DNA of 17,500 bases from Apostichopus japonicus (GCF_037975245.1 NC_092579.1:17409178-17426677), one strand, 5' to 3'; positions 1 through 8,390 are shown, counted from the first letter of the stretch. Translations and numbers: made by a program. The notes: a model not told the origin generated them from the letters alone.

Positions 1-144
1 GACCCCTGTGCGACCTTCGTGTGCGAAGTTATCAGACGTCTTTCTTTTTTTTTTTTTAAATTAGTACAATTAGGATGGTCATACAGACTTGTCACGTTGT
101 TTTTGGAATCAGTGTGCCAAACTACATCTGACCGCGATGTCAAA

Positions 145-157
145 AGGTCAAAGGTCA
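145..157 (+). promoter_or_regulatory. Perfect DR1-type nuclear receptor half-site pair (possible, within repeat)
   Basis: AGGTCA-A-AGGTCA is an exact direct repeat of the nuclear-receptor half-site with a 1-bp spacer (DR1). The equivalent place in the second copy (1111-1124) has a 2-bp spacer (DR2). Further pairs with 4-bp spacers (DR4) lie at 571-586, 725-740, 1541-1556 and 1986-2001. The match to the half-site consensus is visible in the sequence. Any receptor binding is inference, because the motif is part of a repetitive element and no promoter is recognisable nearby. Confidence 0.2.
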
Positions 158-469
158 AATCTATAAAAATATGCTAATTTTAGGAGAAAAAAGTTCGTCA
201 ATATTTTGATATATGATAGAGCCCTTTGTGCTATATATAGGAAACCAACTCCCGCTGCAATCGGACACCCAGTTCTCAAGTTATGAGGGTCCAAAGGTTG
301 GTTTTGATACCTTTCTAGCAATAACAATTTGTGTGTACATTCTAGGCATGTAAATTTTTAGGACAGAGTGCACGTCATGAAGAGGAACATTTTGATAAAA
401 ACTATTAGGTCATCCAAGGTCATTCAAGGTTGATTATGTGTAAAAAAACTGCCAACTTATGCTATTTTT

Positions 470-775
470 TGCAACAACTTCTAGTCACGAAGTCTGACAT
501 GGCTGGTATATTACGACAAGTTTCGAATGAAGTAGGAGCGCATTTTCCAAAATAATTGTGATGTGATTTAAGGTCACCAAAGGTCATTTATGGGTCAAAA
601 TGTGTTTTTTTTTTCTCAATAACTTGTACAACTACCACTTACAGGGTCCGACATGGTTGATATTTTGGGACTAGTTGTGAATGGGGTAAGGGATCGTTTC
701 CAAACATAACGGTTATATGATACAAGGTCAACAAAGGTCAATAAGGGGTCAAAAGCTAGTATTTTTTGCAATAAC
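470..775. repeat. Internal ~145-bp tandem sub-repeat dimer
   Basis: Within the first block, two consecutive units align: each starts with CAATAACTT or CAACAACTT, continues with a GACATGG...GATATT-like segment, passes through TTTCCAAA.ATAA, and ends in AAGGTCA.CAAAGGTCA followed by a GGGTCAAAA segment. The units start near 470 and 614, and a third start (CAATAACTTGAGAACC) is visible at 769. This shows that the larger duplicated block was itself built from a ~145-bp ancestral monomer. Confidence 0.7.
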
Positions 776-1604
776 TTGAGAACCAAATGTCCATCAAGGT
801 TGGGAGTTACGCTATTGTAATCCATTAGTCGACCCGCATCTGGGTGACCATTGACCTCAGGTTGATCTCCAGTGACCTGTATTAGTGTCTTTGATTATTA
901 GAGTTTTCGTAGCCATATTCAAATCTTAAAGGTACCTTCTGATCAATATTGTCCATGGTTTGACCCCTGTGCAACGTTCATGTGAGAAGTTATATTGTCA
1001 GAGGTCAAGGTTTCGTTTCGTTTAAATAAACTTACAAGTGGTTAGGATGGTCTTACAGACTTGTCATGTGGCTTTTTTTTAATCAGTGTGTCAAACTACA
1101 TCCTACTATGAGGTCAAAAGGTCAAATCTTGAAAAAAATATGCTCATTTTGGGAGATACGGGGCAAAGAAAACAAGTTTGTCGATATTTTGATATAAGAT
1201 AGAGCTCTGTGTGTTATATAGAGGAAACCAACTCCTGCTTCAATCGGACACCCATTTCTCAAGTTATGAGGGGCCAAAGGTTGGTTTTGATACCTTTTTA
1301 ACAATAACATTGTTTGTGTACATTGGAGCATATAACAATTTTAGGACAGAGTGCACATCATCAAGGGGAATATTTTTGATAAAAACCATTATTCAAGGTT
1401 GCTTATGTGCAAAAAAAACTGCTAAATTATGCTAAGGTTTGCAAAAACTTCTAGTCACGAAGTCTGACATGGCTGATATATTGGGACAAGTTGTGAATAA
1501 CGTAGGGGCACGTTTTCCAAAATAACCGTGATGTGATCCAAGGTCACCAAAGGTCAATTATGGGTCAAAATGTGTTTTTTGGCAATAACTTGTGAAACTA
1601 CCAT

Positions 1605-1863
1605 CATTTTGTTCAACACTTACGTTTAGTGGAAAAAGTTTTAATTTCGTACTGCAAAGAAACATGACTTTCTAATGCGCAATTACGTAGCACCATGCAT
1701 CTGCCTAACTGCCTAACCTTTGTTCATAGAAAGTATTGATGTTGCATATCTGTACTTTGGAGACTTGACCAACAATCATATGCCTAGTGGCGAGTGGAAT
1801 TTGGCGAGTAGCTTTTTAGTCACGGTCGCCAAATAGCGAGTACTTTTAATAATATTTGTCGAG
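1605..1863. other. Intergenic, no gene recognised
   Basis: AT-rich sequence between two tandem-repeat blocks. A short partly self-complementary stretch around 1788-1850 repeats TGGCGAGT and TCGCCAAAT motifs and may be a transposon remnant. No coding frame or splice-bounded exon is recognisable. Confidence 0.5.
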
Positions 1864-2110
1864 GCCTGAAAACCTTCACAACATGATTTCTAATGGTAGA
1901 AATCATGGATACTTTTCATAAATGGTATATGGATTTGCCATATTGAGTACAAGAATTCTATTGCTTGTGAGGTCAAATCTCATAAAGGTCACCAGAGGTC
2001 AAACTCTGAAAAACCTTTCACATGATATGTAACGATGGAAATCGTGGATACCTCTAATACTTGGTGTGTGGATTCATAACATTGAGTACAAGTCCCCCTA
2101 TTGTTTCTGA
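1864..2110. repeat. Dimer of ~140-bp tandem repeat, AGGTCA/GAAAACCTT family
   Basis: Two head-to-tail units start at CTGAAAACCTTCACA (about 1865) and CTGAAAAACCTTTCACA (about 2005). Each continues with a CATGAT...AATGGTAGAAATC.TGGATAC segment, then CATA.TTGAGTACAAG, and the first ends in paired GGTCA half-sites. The same layout (GAAAACCTTG, then .ATTGAGTA.AAG, then AAGGTCA) reappears at 6225-6680, so both belong to one dispersed tandem-repeat family. Confidence 0.7.
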
Positions 2111-2598
2111 TGGAGGTGTGTATAGCCACGCACAGTAGACTGACCTGTTTTATCATGCCATAGTGTTATTGTAACACCTAACTTCACTGTTGTTCCATTT
2201 TCAAATTTCGAGAAGATTATATCGGTTCATTTCATTCTTCATTCTTTATTTGGTACTGGGTTTTTTTACTCTTAATTGAAAAAACTATCATTTTCAGCAG
2301 AGTATGAAAATACTGCTTATATATGGGTGACTACAGGAAAAGTTGTATCTTTGTCATTGTCATCATTATGATTTAACTTTTAGCACTAAAATGATGTTTA
2401 CTACAAACGTTGAAGAGGTGGGTATTTATGTGAAAAATGAAGGGAAATAATTTCAGTGTTAACTGGCTACCACCAAATATTCAAGATCCCTCCTCTTACT
2501 TGAGGATGAATAAGTATTGCTCCATGGTGCTTAATAGTAGTGCATCATAATCCTGTCAAAGAGCTGATAGTAAGTTTTACTTCTTGGAACAGTACTAC
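2111..2598. other. Intergenic, no feature recognised
   Basis: AT-rich, mostly unique-looking sequence. No open frame on either strand has a recognisable protein motif, and no repeat or transposon terminus is evident apart from the element end that starts at 2599. Confidence 0.5.
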
Positions 2599-2720
2599 CA
2601 GTGGCGTAGCTACGGGGGGCCTGGGGGCCGAGGCCCCGATGAAATCGGCTGGCCCCCCCCCCCCACCACTGGGAATGGGGTAAAAAAAAATGTTGTAAAA
2701 AAGAAAATGCTGTAAAAAAA
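2599..2720. mobile_element. hAT-like non-autonomous element, left end with G/C-run hairpin (right end not found)
   Basis: CAGTGGCGTAGC at 2599 is the same terminal motif that bounds the complete element at 16714-16959. It is followed by a G-rich then C-rich stretch able to pair with itself (GGGGGCC...GGCCCC, then a 14-nt C run), the usual look of these MITEs here. Three GTAAAAAA-containing repeats follow to about 2720. No matching inverted terminus with a duplication of the left flank AGTACTAC was found downstream, so the element is truncated or its right end has decayed. Confidence 0.5.
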
Positions 2721-3044
2721 AAGTGCGATTCACTTATATTTTTTGTTCAATAATTTGGGAAATAGAGTTACACAATTTTCTCGTCTGCATCTGGCAGAAT
2801 AAGAATAATACAATATCTGTAGTAATCATGAGAATGGTCACACAGCTAGCATGGCATGGCAACGGTCGATGCGACGATTGCGACCATACACCACGAACCT
2901 TGTTGTGCTGCGCGATATCGATATCAGCTGAAAATATGTTCAGTGCTTCCACCTAGCGCAACAATCTATCAAAAGATTGGCTCCGTTTACACTTAGCCGA
3001 GGTATCAGGTATTCATATATTGCCTCGAGTCAAATGAATATAGG
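2721..3044. other. Intergenic, no gene recognised
   Basis: Overlapping open frames of 70-odd codons occur on opposite strands (about 2723-2956). Neither has a recognisable motif or splice context, so I treat them as chance. No other structure is visible. Confidence 0.45.
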
Positions 3045-3420
3045 TAGGCACGGATCCAGGGGGGTCCAGGGGGTCCGGACCCCCCCTGCTCTTGGCCAAA
3101 AAAGAGAGAGAGAAAAAAAGAGAGAGAAAAAATAATTAAATTAAACGCCAATTTTAAACATGTAGGACGTCAGAAAAGCGGTTATCCTCACAAGTCATCC
3201 AGGTGTGTCTTTTCCGTCAAATGAACTATAGTGTGCACGCGTGCTACACGTGCCAAAAATGCCTAACAATCTCAATTTTCAGGCCGAAAAGTTTCAAAAT
3301 TGAGGTGGTGTTCGATTTTTTTTGGGCGGTGAGGTTACAGAGCGGTAGGCTGCTAAAATGCGCTAACGAATTTTTCATGAGCAAACCCCTCACCCTTCCA
3401 GAATCCTGGATCCGGCCCTG
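3045..3420. mobile_element. Putative 376-bp non-autonomous element with GGATCCAGG inverted ends
   Basis: The left end reads TAGGCACGGATCCAGG at 3045-3060. The right end, CCTGGATCCGGCCCTG at 3405-3420, is its inverse at 13 of 16 positions. A G-run/C-run hairpin follows the left end, then a purine-rich AAAAAGAGAGAG tract. Flanking 8-mers (AATATAGG and CATCGAAC) do not match, so a target-site duplication is either lost or these are ends of two different copies. The terminus resembles hAT-type CAGGGNCGGATCCAGG ends. Confidence 0.5.
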
Positions 3421-3427
3421 CATCGAA

Positions 3428-3763
3428 CAGTGGTGACGGAACGGGAGGGGCTTGGGGGCTAAAGGCATTATGATTTTTGTATCATCTCAACTCATCTGAT
3501 ATGTAATACCATATTTCATAGATTGTTTTTTTCTCATCAATCGAGAAATTGCAGACATGAGATCCATATTTTCAGGCTAGGTATGCAGCTTAGAATACTC
3601 GGGAAGTGCCGTTTCCGGCCATCTGGCGGGTTTGTAAAGCCAAAAATTTTCTTGTACGCTCCGCGCCAACCGATGATGGCGCTCCGCTTAGATAGTCTTA
3701 CGTTCAGGCGCGGCAGCACCAGTCAGACCCCCCCCCCTGTCACAAATCCAGCATCCGCCCCTG
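3428..3763. mobile_element. Element remnant carrying a hairpin cassette (reverse orientation) and a CCGCCCCTG terminus
   Basis: The right boundary CCAGCATCCGCCCCTG (3748-3763) is an inverted hAT-like terminus. About 68 bp inside it, positions 3598-3695 are a reverse-orientation copy of the ~100-bp cassette found at 8206, 9466, 10170 and 10891 (core GGCGCTCCGCTTAGAT and TTTTCTTGTACGC). A possible left terminus, CAGTGGTGACGGAACGG, sits at 3428, but no matching target duplication is seen. A 108-codon open frame across this region is an artefact of the repeat. Confidence 0.5.
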
Positions 3764-4037
3764 ATATGTCATTGAATATTCCACAACACAACTTTTTTAT
3801 GGCCACGAAACTGTCGAAACATGATTTTCCACTACTGGTAGAGATATAAAATATTGGGAATTCTGAAATTCCTGCAAACATGCGGCTGTGCCTATTCACT
3901 ACTCACTACTGTATCGCCTTAAAAAATGATGAGTGTAAATTGTTTCTCCAGGACCGTATCGTATCGAGTGCGTCTGATATACGAAAGTACGTAGTACGTA
4001 CGTACGTCTATGATGATATGCACTGTACTGTACTGAT
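3764..4037. other. Intergenic, short ACGT-repeat tract
   Basis: No coding signal. A short alternating ACGT-type tract (GTACGTAGTACGTACGTACG) lies around 3988-4007, and a CACTGTACTGTACTG run around 4021. Otherwise unremarkable. Confidence 0.5.
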
Positions 4038-4251
4038 AAAAACATAGGTGAATTTCACTCCATGGGAGTGATCACTGAGCACATTCCGGTATAAGAGTGA
4101 ATTTCCACTCCATTGGAGTAAATCTTAACTCCTAGAGTTATATTCACTCATATTAGGAGTGAGGGTTAACTCCAATAGAGTTAAATTTCACTCTTAATTT
4201 GAAGTGCACCGAGTGATCACTCCAATGGAATGAAATCCACTCATTTGTTTT
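4038..4251. mobile_element. Foldback MITE made of ACTCC/GGAGT palindromes
   Basis: The whole 214-bp segment is an imperfect palindrome. The outer left arm (AAAAACATAGGTGAATTTCA...) pairs with the outer right arm (...GAAATCCACTCATTTGTTTTT). Further in, GGAGTGATCACTGAGCAC pairs with GTGCACCGAGTGATCACTCC. The interior is filled with short self-complementary units such as CCACTCCATTGGAGT and AACTCCTAGAGTT, folding about a centre near 4145. There is no coding capacity. The structure fits a MITE with near-complete inverted repeats. The superfamily cannot be assigned because the exact ends and duplication are unclear. Confidence 0.7.
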
Positions 4252-4586
4252 TAGAGTGTTGCTAGATATATGAAGAAGAAATTTACATACCAATACATGT
4301 TATCAGTCATCGATTGGCACAAAAACCCAGATTCTGATGACAGCTGCCTCAAGAAACCCAATAAATGGCCTAATTAGCACCGAGCCACCAATGTGGACAA
4401 TTACCGAAACATCGATGCGTGTTAGTCTTCCATCCCCTTCCTCTAATGCTATTTAAGTCCACATGTGGGCATATCCTGCAAACCTACCGGTAGCCCACAG
4501 GGGTTTGAGTTGGGAGAAAGGCCTTGACACCTTGAACCGACAAATGATGCCAACTTCCCTCAAGTTAAAAGTCTGGCTGAGTTGTA
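4252..4586. other. Intergenic, no feature recognised
   Basis: Unique-looking sequence between two foldback elements. No coding frame, repeat or RNA gene recognised. It ends in the TA dinucleotide (4585-4586) that flanks the next element. Confidence 0.5.
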
Positions 4587-4607
4587 TGGAACGCCAAAAG
4601 GACCACA

Positions 4608-4911
4608 GTGACATGTACCACTACTAGTTTGACATGTACTACTACTAATTCGAAGTGTACTACATCTAAAATATCGCGTACTACTACTAATTCGAAGTGT
4701 ACTACATCTAAAATGTCGCGTACTACTACTAATTTGAAGTGTACTACATCTAAAATGTCGCGTACTACTACTTATTCGAAGTGTACTACATCTAAAACGG
4801 AAGCGACTACTACTAAATTGGAGCGATGGCGCTATGCACAATCTGTGTGCCGAAGTACGCAAACTTATCGACGACTTTGACCCAATGACTACACGCGAGA
4901 AATACACATGA
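4608..4911 (+). pseudogene. Left-arm open frame, Thr/Ser-rich 14-residue repeats, frameshifted near its end
   Basis: Reading inward from the left end, a frame of about 90 codons encodes 14-residue repeats (TTSKMSRTTTNSKC type) followed by a non-repetitive tail with LERWRYAQSVCRS. Relative to the right arm, about 5 nt are missing just after the segment encoding QTYRR. The first frame therefore stops at TGA, while the conserved continuation (DFD...REKYT) is in another frame and ends at TGA 4909-4911. No known domain is recognised. The frame could simply be a by-product of a 42-bp repeat, because 42 is a multiple of three. Confidence 0.25.
4634..4800. repeat. 42-bp tandem repeats, left arm (about 4 units)
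   Basis: TACATCTAAAA recurs at about 4661, 4703, 4745 and 4787, giving a 42-bp period. Each unit combines a (TAC)n run, AATTCGAAGTG, TACTACATCTAAAA and TGTCGCG. Units are nearly identical, indicating recent expansion or homogenisation. Confidence 0.85.
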
Positions 4912-5003
4912 GCAGTAAATCAAGACAGTGAGTTCTCTTTTTGACGACACTTGCATAATTAAATTGTAGGCACAAATGTCAATTTATATATATAAGCGTC
5001 ACA

Positions 5004-5335
5004 TTAGTTTAGTTTAGATTAGTTTAGATTGTTTAGTTTAGAGACCCAAGGATCAGGAAGCCTTACAGTTGCTTATTTGAGACCCTATCCGTGTTAGATC
5101 GTAGATGAACACCGGCTTATTTCAAGCCTTCTCTTTTCGATAAGTGTTCAGAGGCTGGGGTGTGAATTCGCTCCCATTCCTGCTCCCGGGACCGCCATTT
5201 AACGCCCCCATCCGACGGACGAAAGTGTACCCCCAGCATCTGACCACTTTCTCAAATACTGAGGCCAAGGCACCCAATCGACATCACTGCACAGTGTACC
5301 CATGTAGGCTCTAAAATCATGCAGGGGATCTTTTA
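5004..5335 (-). mobile_element. Probable non-LTR retroposon or SINE 3' end inside the foldback element
   Basis: Read on the minus strand, the segment contains TTTCGTCCGTCGGATGGG followed by GCGTTAAATGGCGGTCCC and ends in a microsatellite-like (CTAAA)n tail (plus strand 5004-5041). I recall the GGATGGG.CGTTAAATGG.GGTCCC string as recurring at the 3' ends of dispersed retroelements in invertebrate genomes. A short tandem-repeat tail is typical of CR1/L2-type insertions. No reverse transcriptase is present, so only a 3' fragment remains. The assignment is tentative. Confidence 0.35.
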
Positions 5336-5589
5336 AGACATTTCTTGTCTAATAAACCGAGAAAATGTTGGCATTTGCTAGATCCTACCTTCAGTCCTTC
5401 ACTGTCATTTGTCAAAAGCAAATAGGCTAGCCTTACTTAATTAGGCCTATAAGATAGGCTTAAGTTAATATAATACGTATGCTGTATTGGCCCCAAATAT
5501 GCCAGATATCCAAATATGGTCACCTTTGATCAAAATTCTTAAACTGTTTTTATTACATTTTGAACATTTCATTTTGTTATGATTATATC

Positions 5590-5994
5590 TTATGCAGGAT
5601 TGCAGGTGTATTTCTCGCGTTTAATTGCGTCAAAGTCTAGTTGTCGATAAGTTTGCATACTTCGGCACACAGATTGAGCATAGCGCCATCGCTCCAATTT
5701 AGTAGTAGCAGCTTCCGTTTTAGAGGTAGTGGTATTGACATCAGTAGTAGTACGTGACAGTTCAGATGTAGTACACATGAATTTAGTAGTAGTACATGTC
5801 AAATTAGTAGTGGTACGTGACACTTTAGATGAAGTACACTTCAAATTAGTAGTAGTACACTTCGAATTAGTAGTAGTACGTGACATTTTAGATGTAGTAC
5901 ACTTCGAATTAGTAGTAGTACGCGACATTTTAGATGTAGTACACTTCGTAGTAGTAGTAGTAGTACACTTCAAGTTGGTATTGGTACATGTCAC
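5590..5994 (-). CDS. Right-arm open frame, Thr/Ser-rich 14-residue repeats with LERWRYAQSVCRS tail (doubtful)
   Basis: This is the inverted partner of the left-arm frame and stays open for 134 codons. Residues 1 to about 90 are repeats rich in Thr, Ser, Lys and Cys (14-residue period, KCTTSKMSRTTTNS type). The last ~45 residues are non-repetitive and contain KLERWRYAQSVCRSMQTYR and then DFDAIKREKYT. That tail is conserved between the arms, but DNA-level homogenisation of inverted arms explains this without selection on protein. There is no start context, intron or recognisable family. I consider a real protein unlikely but cannot exclude a decayed exon captured by the element. Confidence 0.2.
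   Translation of the reverse strand: MTCTNTNLKCTTTTTTKCTTSKMSRTTTNSKCTTSKMSRTTTNSKCTTTNLKCTSSKVSRTTTNLTCTTTKFMCTTSELSRTTTDVNTTTSKTEAATTKLERWRYAQSVCRSMQTYRQLDFDAIKREKYTCNPA
5745..5985. repeat. 42-bp tandem repeats, right arm (inverted, about 5-6 units, some shortened)
   Basis: This is the inverse complement of the left-arm repeats, with units bearing ACATTTTAGATGTAGTACAC and TTCGAATTAGTAGTAGTACG. The right arm has more units than the left and includes partial ones, for example a pure GTAGTAGTAGTAGTAG stretch near 5947-5963. Arm length asymmetry of this kind is expected from unequal exchange within tandem repeats. Confidence 0.8.
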
Positions 5995-6017
5995 CGTGGT
6001 CCTTTTGGCGTTCCATA

Positions 6018-6224
6018 GTAATTAACTTTAGCAGAGGGTGGACTGCAGCTAGGAAGGAGAGAGGCAGTATTTTCTTATACTCTTGTCAGATTATTATGTA
6101 GAGATTTTCAATAAATTAGAGATGTAGCGTTTACGCTATTATTGGTGTCCATCTCCATTTCTTTTGTGTGTGAATTGAACATTCTCAACCCAATGTTCCA
6201 GGTGGGAACATTATGACACTGTGT
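6018..6224. other. Intergenic, no feature recognised
   Basis: Short unique-looking AT-rich stretch between the foldback element and the 144-bp repeat array. It contains no exon or repeat terminus. Confidence 0.45.
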
Positions 6225-6685
6225 AAGAAAATATATCTGAGTGTATAAACATGATATTTCGAGGAATGAAGCTTGGAACAATCTCATATTTGGAGTGTAA
6301 GAGTACCACATTGAGTAGAAGAAGCCCATTGTTTTTAGAGAAAGTCAAAGGTCATCCATTAGGGGTCAAATTGTGAAAACCTTGTTAACAAAATATCTCA
6401 AGAAGGGAAGCTTAGAACATTATCATATTTAGTATGTAGTTGTGGCATGTTAAGTTCAAGATCTCTTCCTTTTTTGTGGAGGTCATAGATTATTTGGGGT
6501 CCCTGTAGGGTCATATTGTGGAAACCTTGCAAACACGATATCTCAAGTAGAGAAGCATTGACCGATATCATATATAGTATGAAGTAGTGACACGTTAAGT
6601 ACAAGAAGCTTATTGATTTTCGTGAAGGTTAAAGGTCATTTGGAGTCACCAGAGGTCAAATTTTGGAAACCTTGCTTTACAATCT
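6225..6685. repeat. Array of ~144-bp tandem repeats (about 3 units)
   Basis: TGTGAAAACCTTG at 6372, TGTGGAAACCTTGC at about 6517 and TTTGGAAACCTTGC at about 6661 mark successive units about 144 bp apart. A more degenerate unit precedes them. Each unit carries a TATCTCAAG..G.GAAGC segment, a TCATAT.TAGTATG segment, a TTAAGT.CAAGA segment and GGTCA half-sites near its end. Same family as 1864-2110. Confidence 0.75.
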
Positions 6686-7149
6686 ACCGTATATCTCCCA
6701 CTTTCGACCAGCATATTATATAACATGTACGTTATACGCCTCATAAAAATAGAAGGAGGCTGTTGGCATTAGAAAATACCTTAAGGGCATCAGTAGATTC
6801 GAATCAGAAGTCGACCAAATCTCCATTGACTTAAGTGTGTCGCTAACAACATACGTCGCTGCATACATGCCTGTGTAATAAAACGTCCTGTTTGTACATA
6901 ACAACGTTGTTATTGGAATGGACGATATCATTGTGAATCGATGTTATAAAGTTTTCCGTCGTATTTCGCGATTTTCGAGATTCAGTGTCACAAGCAAACT
7001 TCAGGTTCGGATGTAGTAACGTTGGGGAAATGACCAGGCGCCGTTTACGAAATTAACTGTCGCCTAGTTAGATGTTTTAGAGGCAACCAGTCGCAAACTC
7101 TTGGGACCGAGGGGAGGGGGGGGGGGAATTGCCTGGCGACTGCTTAATG
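6686..7149. other. Intergenic, no gene recognised
   Basis: No coding frame with recognisable motifs. A 70-codon minus-strand open frame has no family resemblance. A G run (GGGGAGGGGGGGGGGG) lies around 7111-7126. Confidence 0.45.
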
Positions 7150-7190
7150 TACGGCTTGTAGGTGTACCACATTGAGTAGAAGAAGCAGGC
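7150..7190. repeat. Fragment of the ~144-bp tandem repeat
   Basis: TGTACCACATTGAGTAGAAG followed by AAGC at about 7162 matches GTACCACATTGAGTAGAAG at about 6303 in the array upstream, an orphaned piece of the same repeat. It follows an 11-nt G run at 7116-7126. Confidence 0.55.
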
Positions 7191-7538
7191 CTTGACAAAT
7201 ACAGTCAACTCGGCATTGGCGAGTAGAATTGTAGCTTTGAAGCATAGAAAATGCACTACGCTCGACATTTTGCCGAGTGACTCGTGGGCCAGGCAAACCC
7301 CAATATTAGCAAGGCTATCGTCACTAACTTTTCACAGAATGATGAAAGCAGTACCTTGGCGAAGTTGAATCAAGTTTAAGGTGTAAACTGATTTTTATCA
7401 ATGACCAATCTCAATGCGAATTAAATGCAATGGTTCGCTATCTGCACGTTCATTATGTGCGGGAAGGACTAATATAACAATTTATTCCAAAGAACGGTTT
7501 GAGCTAACGAAGAACGTAATGTGTTTTAAAGGCATTCA

Positions 7539-7672
7539 CAGTGCTGCCAAGTCACCCGCTTTGGGTGGGTGTCACCCGCATTTTCGGGTCGTCTCCCGCT
7601 CACCCGCCCACCTGTCCGAATCTCCCGCATTTTCCAAAAAACTCCCGCATTTTTGAAGAATCTCCCGCATTG
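7539..7672. mobile_element. hAT-like terminus CAGTGCTGCCA with four subterminal CCCGCATT repeats
   Basis: CAGTGCTGCCA at 7539 resembles the CAGTGNTGCCA termini of hAT elements (family knowledge). Directly inside it the motif YCYCCCGCATT or CACCCGCATT occurs four times (about 7573, 7621, 7642 and 7661), the last three about 20 bp apart. Subterminal short repeats act as transposase binding sites in hAT elements. No opposite terminus was found downstream, so this may be an end fragment. The open frame across it on the plus strand is not gene-like. Confidence 0.45.
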
Positions 7673-8205
7673 TAGGCCCACAGAGTTTTTCCTGTGAAAG
7701 TGTATCATTGCTAGCGTGAAATTCATTTCGTCACACCAAAATGCGAATTATCTCAGAACCGCCAGGATCGGAAATTACTCAAAGCCGATCGTGCTAAATA
7801 TGCCCGTCTGAAAGCAACGTTACCTATACGATACGTGAAAAATAATACCGTTACGACACACGTGAACGCTACAGCGTCCGCGAAGTCATTGAATGCAACC
7901 GAACGAAGTACGCGCGCTACTGTCAGAAACTACCGGTAGCTGTTGTACACATGCACACATCACCGCTGTATACCGTAGGCTATCGGTAGGCTATGTGAGG
8001 ACATCGGATAGGAGTGAATAATTGAAGTGCCAAACCGGTGGTCGCGCTCCGTCGTCATTTTCCACCTCTAAGCCCTTGGCCCCCATCTCAAGTATTGAGG
8101 ACATAGTGCAATATTTCAGAGATTTTTCAAGATAATTTTTCCTCTGGAATGAAAAAAAATAGACACAATACAAATATGGAGACAGTATAGATTCAGCTTA
8201 GATGA
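7673..8205. other. Intergenic, no gene recognised
   Basis: Contains a CpG-rich patch (about 7780-7990) with several CGNTACG-type words and ACCGGTAG. No exon, RNA gene or repeat family is recognisable with confidence. Confidence 0.45.
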
Positions 8206-8304
8206 CCCGGGAAGTGATGTTTCCGGCCATCTGAGGGGCCGTAAGATCCCAAAATTTTCTTGTACGCTTCGCGCCAACCCATGGTGGCGCTCCGCTTAGA
8301 TGAT
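8206..8304 (-). repeat. Hairpin cassette copy (reverse orientation)
   Basis: CCCGGGAAGTGATGTTTCCG, then ...TTTTCTTGTACGCTTCGCG, then GGTGGCGCTCCGCTTAGAT, is the reverse of the cassette at 9466-9563. It is about 85 percent similar by eye to the 3598-3695 copy. The surrounding element has no clear terminus here (AATTTTCACCCGCC near 8331-8344 may be a decayed one). Confidence 0.65.
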
Positions 8305-8390
8305 GTACGTAACCAACAGCACCAGACAATTTTCACCCGCCTAAAAAACATCTGACCTTGGCATCTCTGAATAATGTTAGCTTTCACACA

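Larger units (their letters stand above)
1..1604. repeat. Diverged tandem duplication of a ~640-bp AGGTCA-rich block (1-640 and 962-1604)
   Basis: The block beginning GACCCCTGTGC at position 1 recurs at 962, and the two copies stay collinear through GGTCACCAAAGGTCA (571 and 1541) to about 640 and 1604. They differ by many substitutions and small indels, so the duplication is old. The left copy may begin outside the window. The 641-961 spacer is not part of the duplicated block but contains related AGGTCA-type sequence. No convincing coding frame runs through either copy: the short open frames are in different places in each. I see nothing that identifies a transposase or reverse transcriptase, so this is annotated as satellite-like or segmental repeat DNA. 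Confidence 0.85.
4587..6015. mobile_element. Foldback-type transposon with long inverted arms of 42-bp tandem repeats, TA-flanked
   Basis: The left end starts TGGAACGCCAAAAGGACCAC at 4587. The right end at 6015 is its inverse complement, with one mismatch in the first 25 or so bases, and a TA lies immediately outside both ends (4585-4586, 6016-6017). The inverted arms span about 4587-4910 and 5595-6015. Each consists of a short outer segment, a block of 42-bp tandem repeats, and a conserved inner segment. They flank a ~680-bp centre. This is the architecture of foldback elements such as Drosophila FB and the sea urchin TU elements, whose arms are also internally repetitive (family knowledge). 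No transposase is visible, so it would be mobilised in trans. Confidence 0.8.

Noticed and set aside
2723-2956. Opposed open frames of 72-77 codons
   Set aside because: Mirror-image frames on both strands, no recognisable motif and no splice context.
4608-6015. CRISPR-like array because of regular 42-bp repeats
   Set aside because: The repeats are contiguous with no unique spacers, lie in inverted arms of a foldback element, and the genome is eukaryotic.
7208-7278. Inverted repeat ACTCGGCA / TGCCGAGT
   Set aside because: Only 8 bp with a 55-nt loop, compatible with chance, and no element boundaries.
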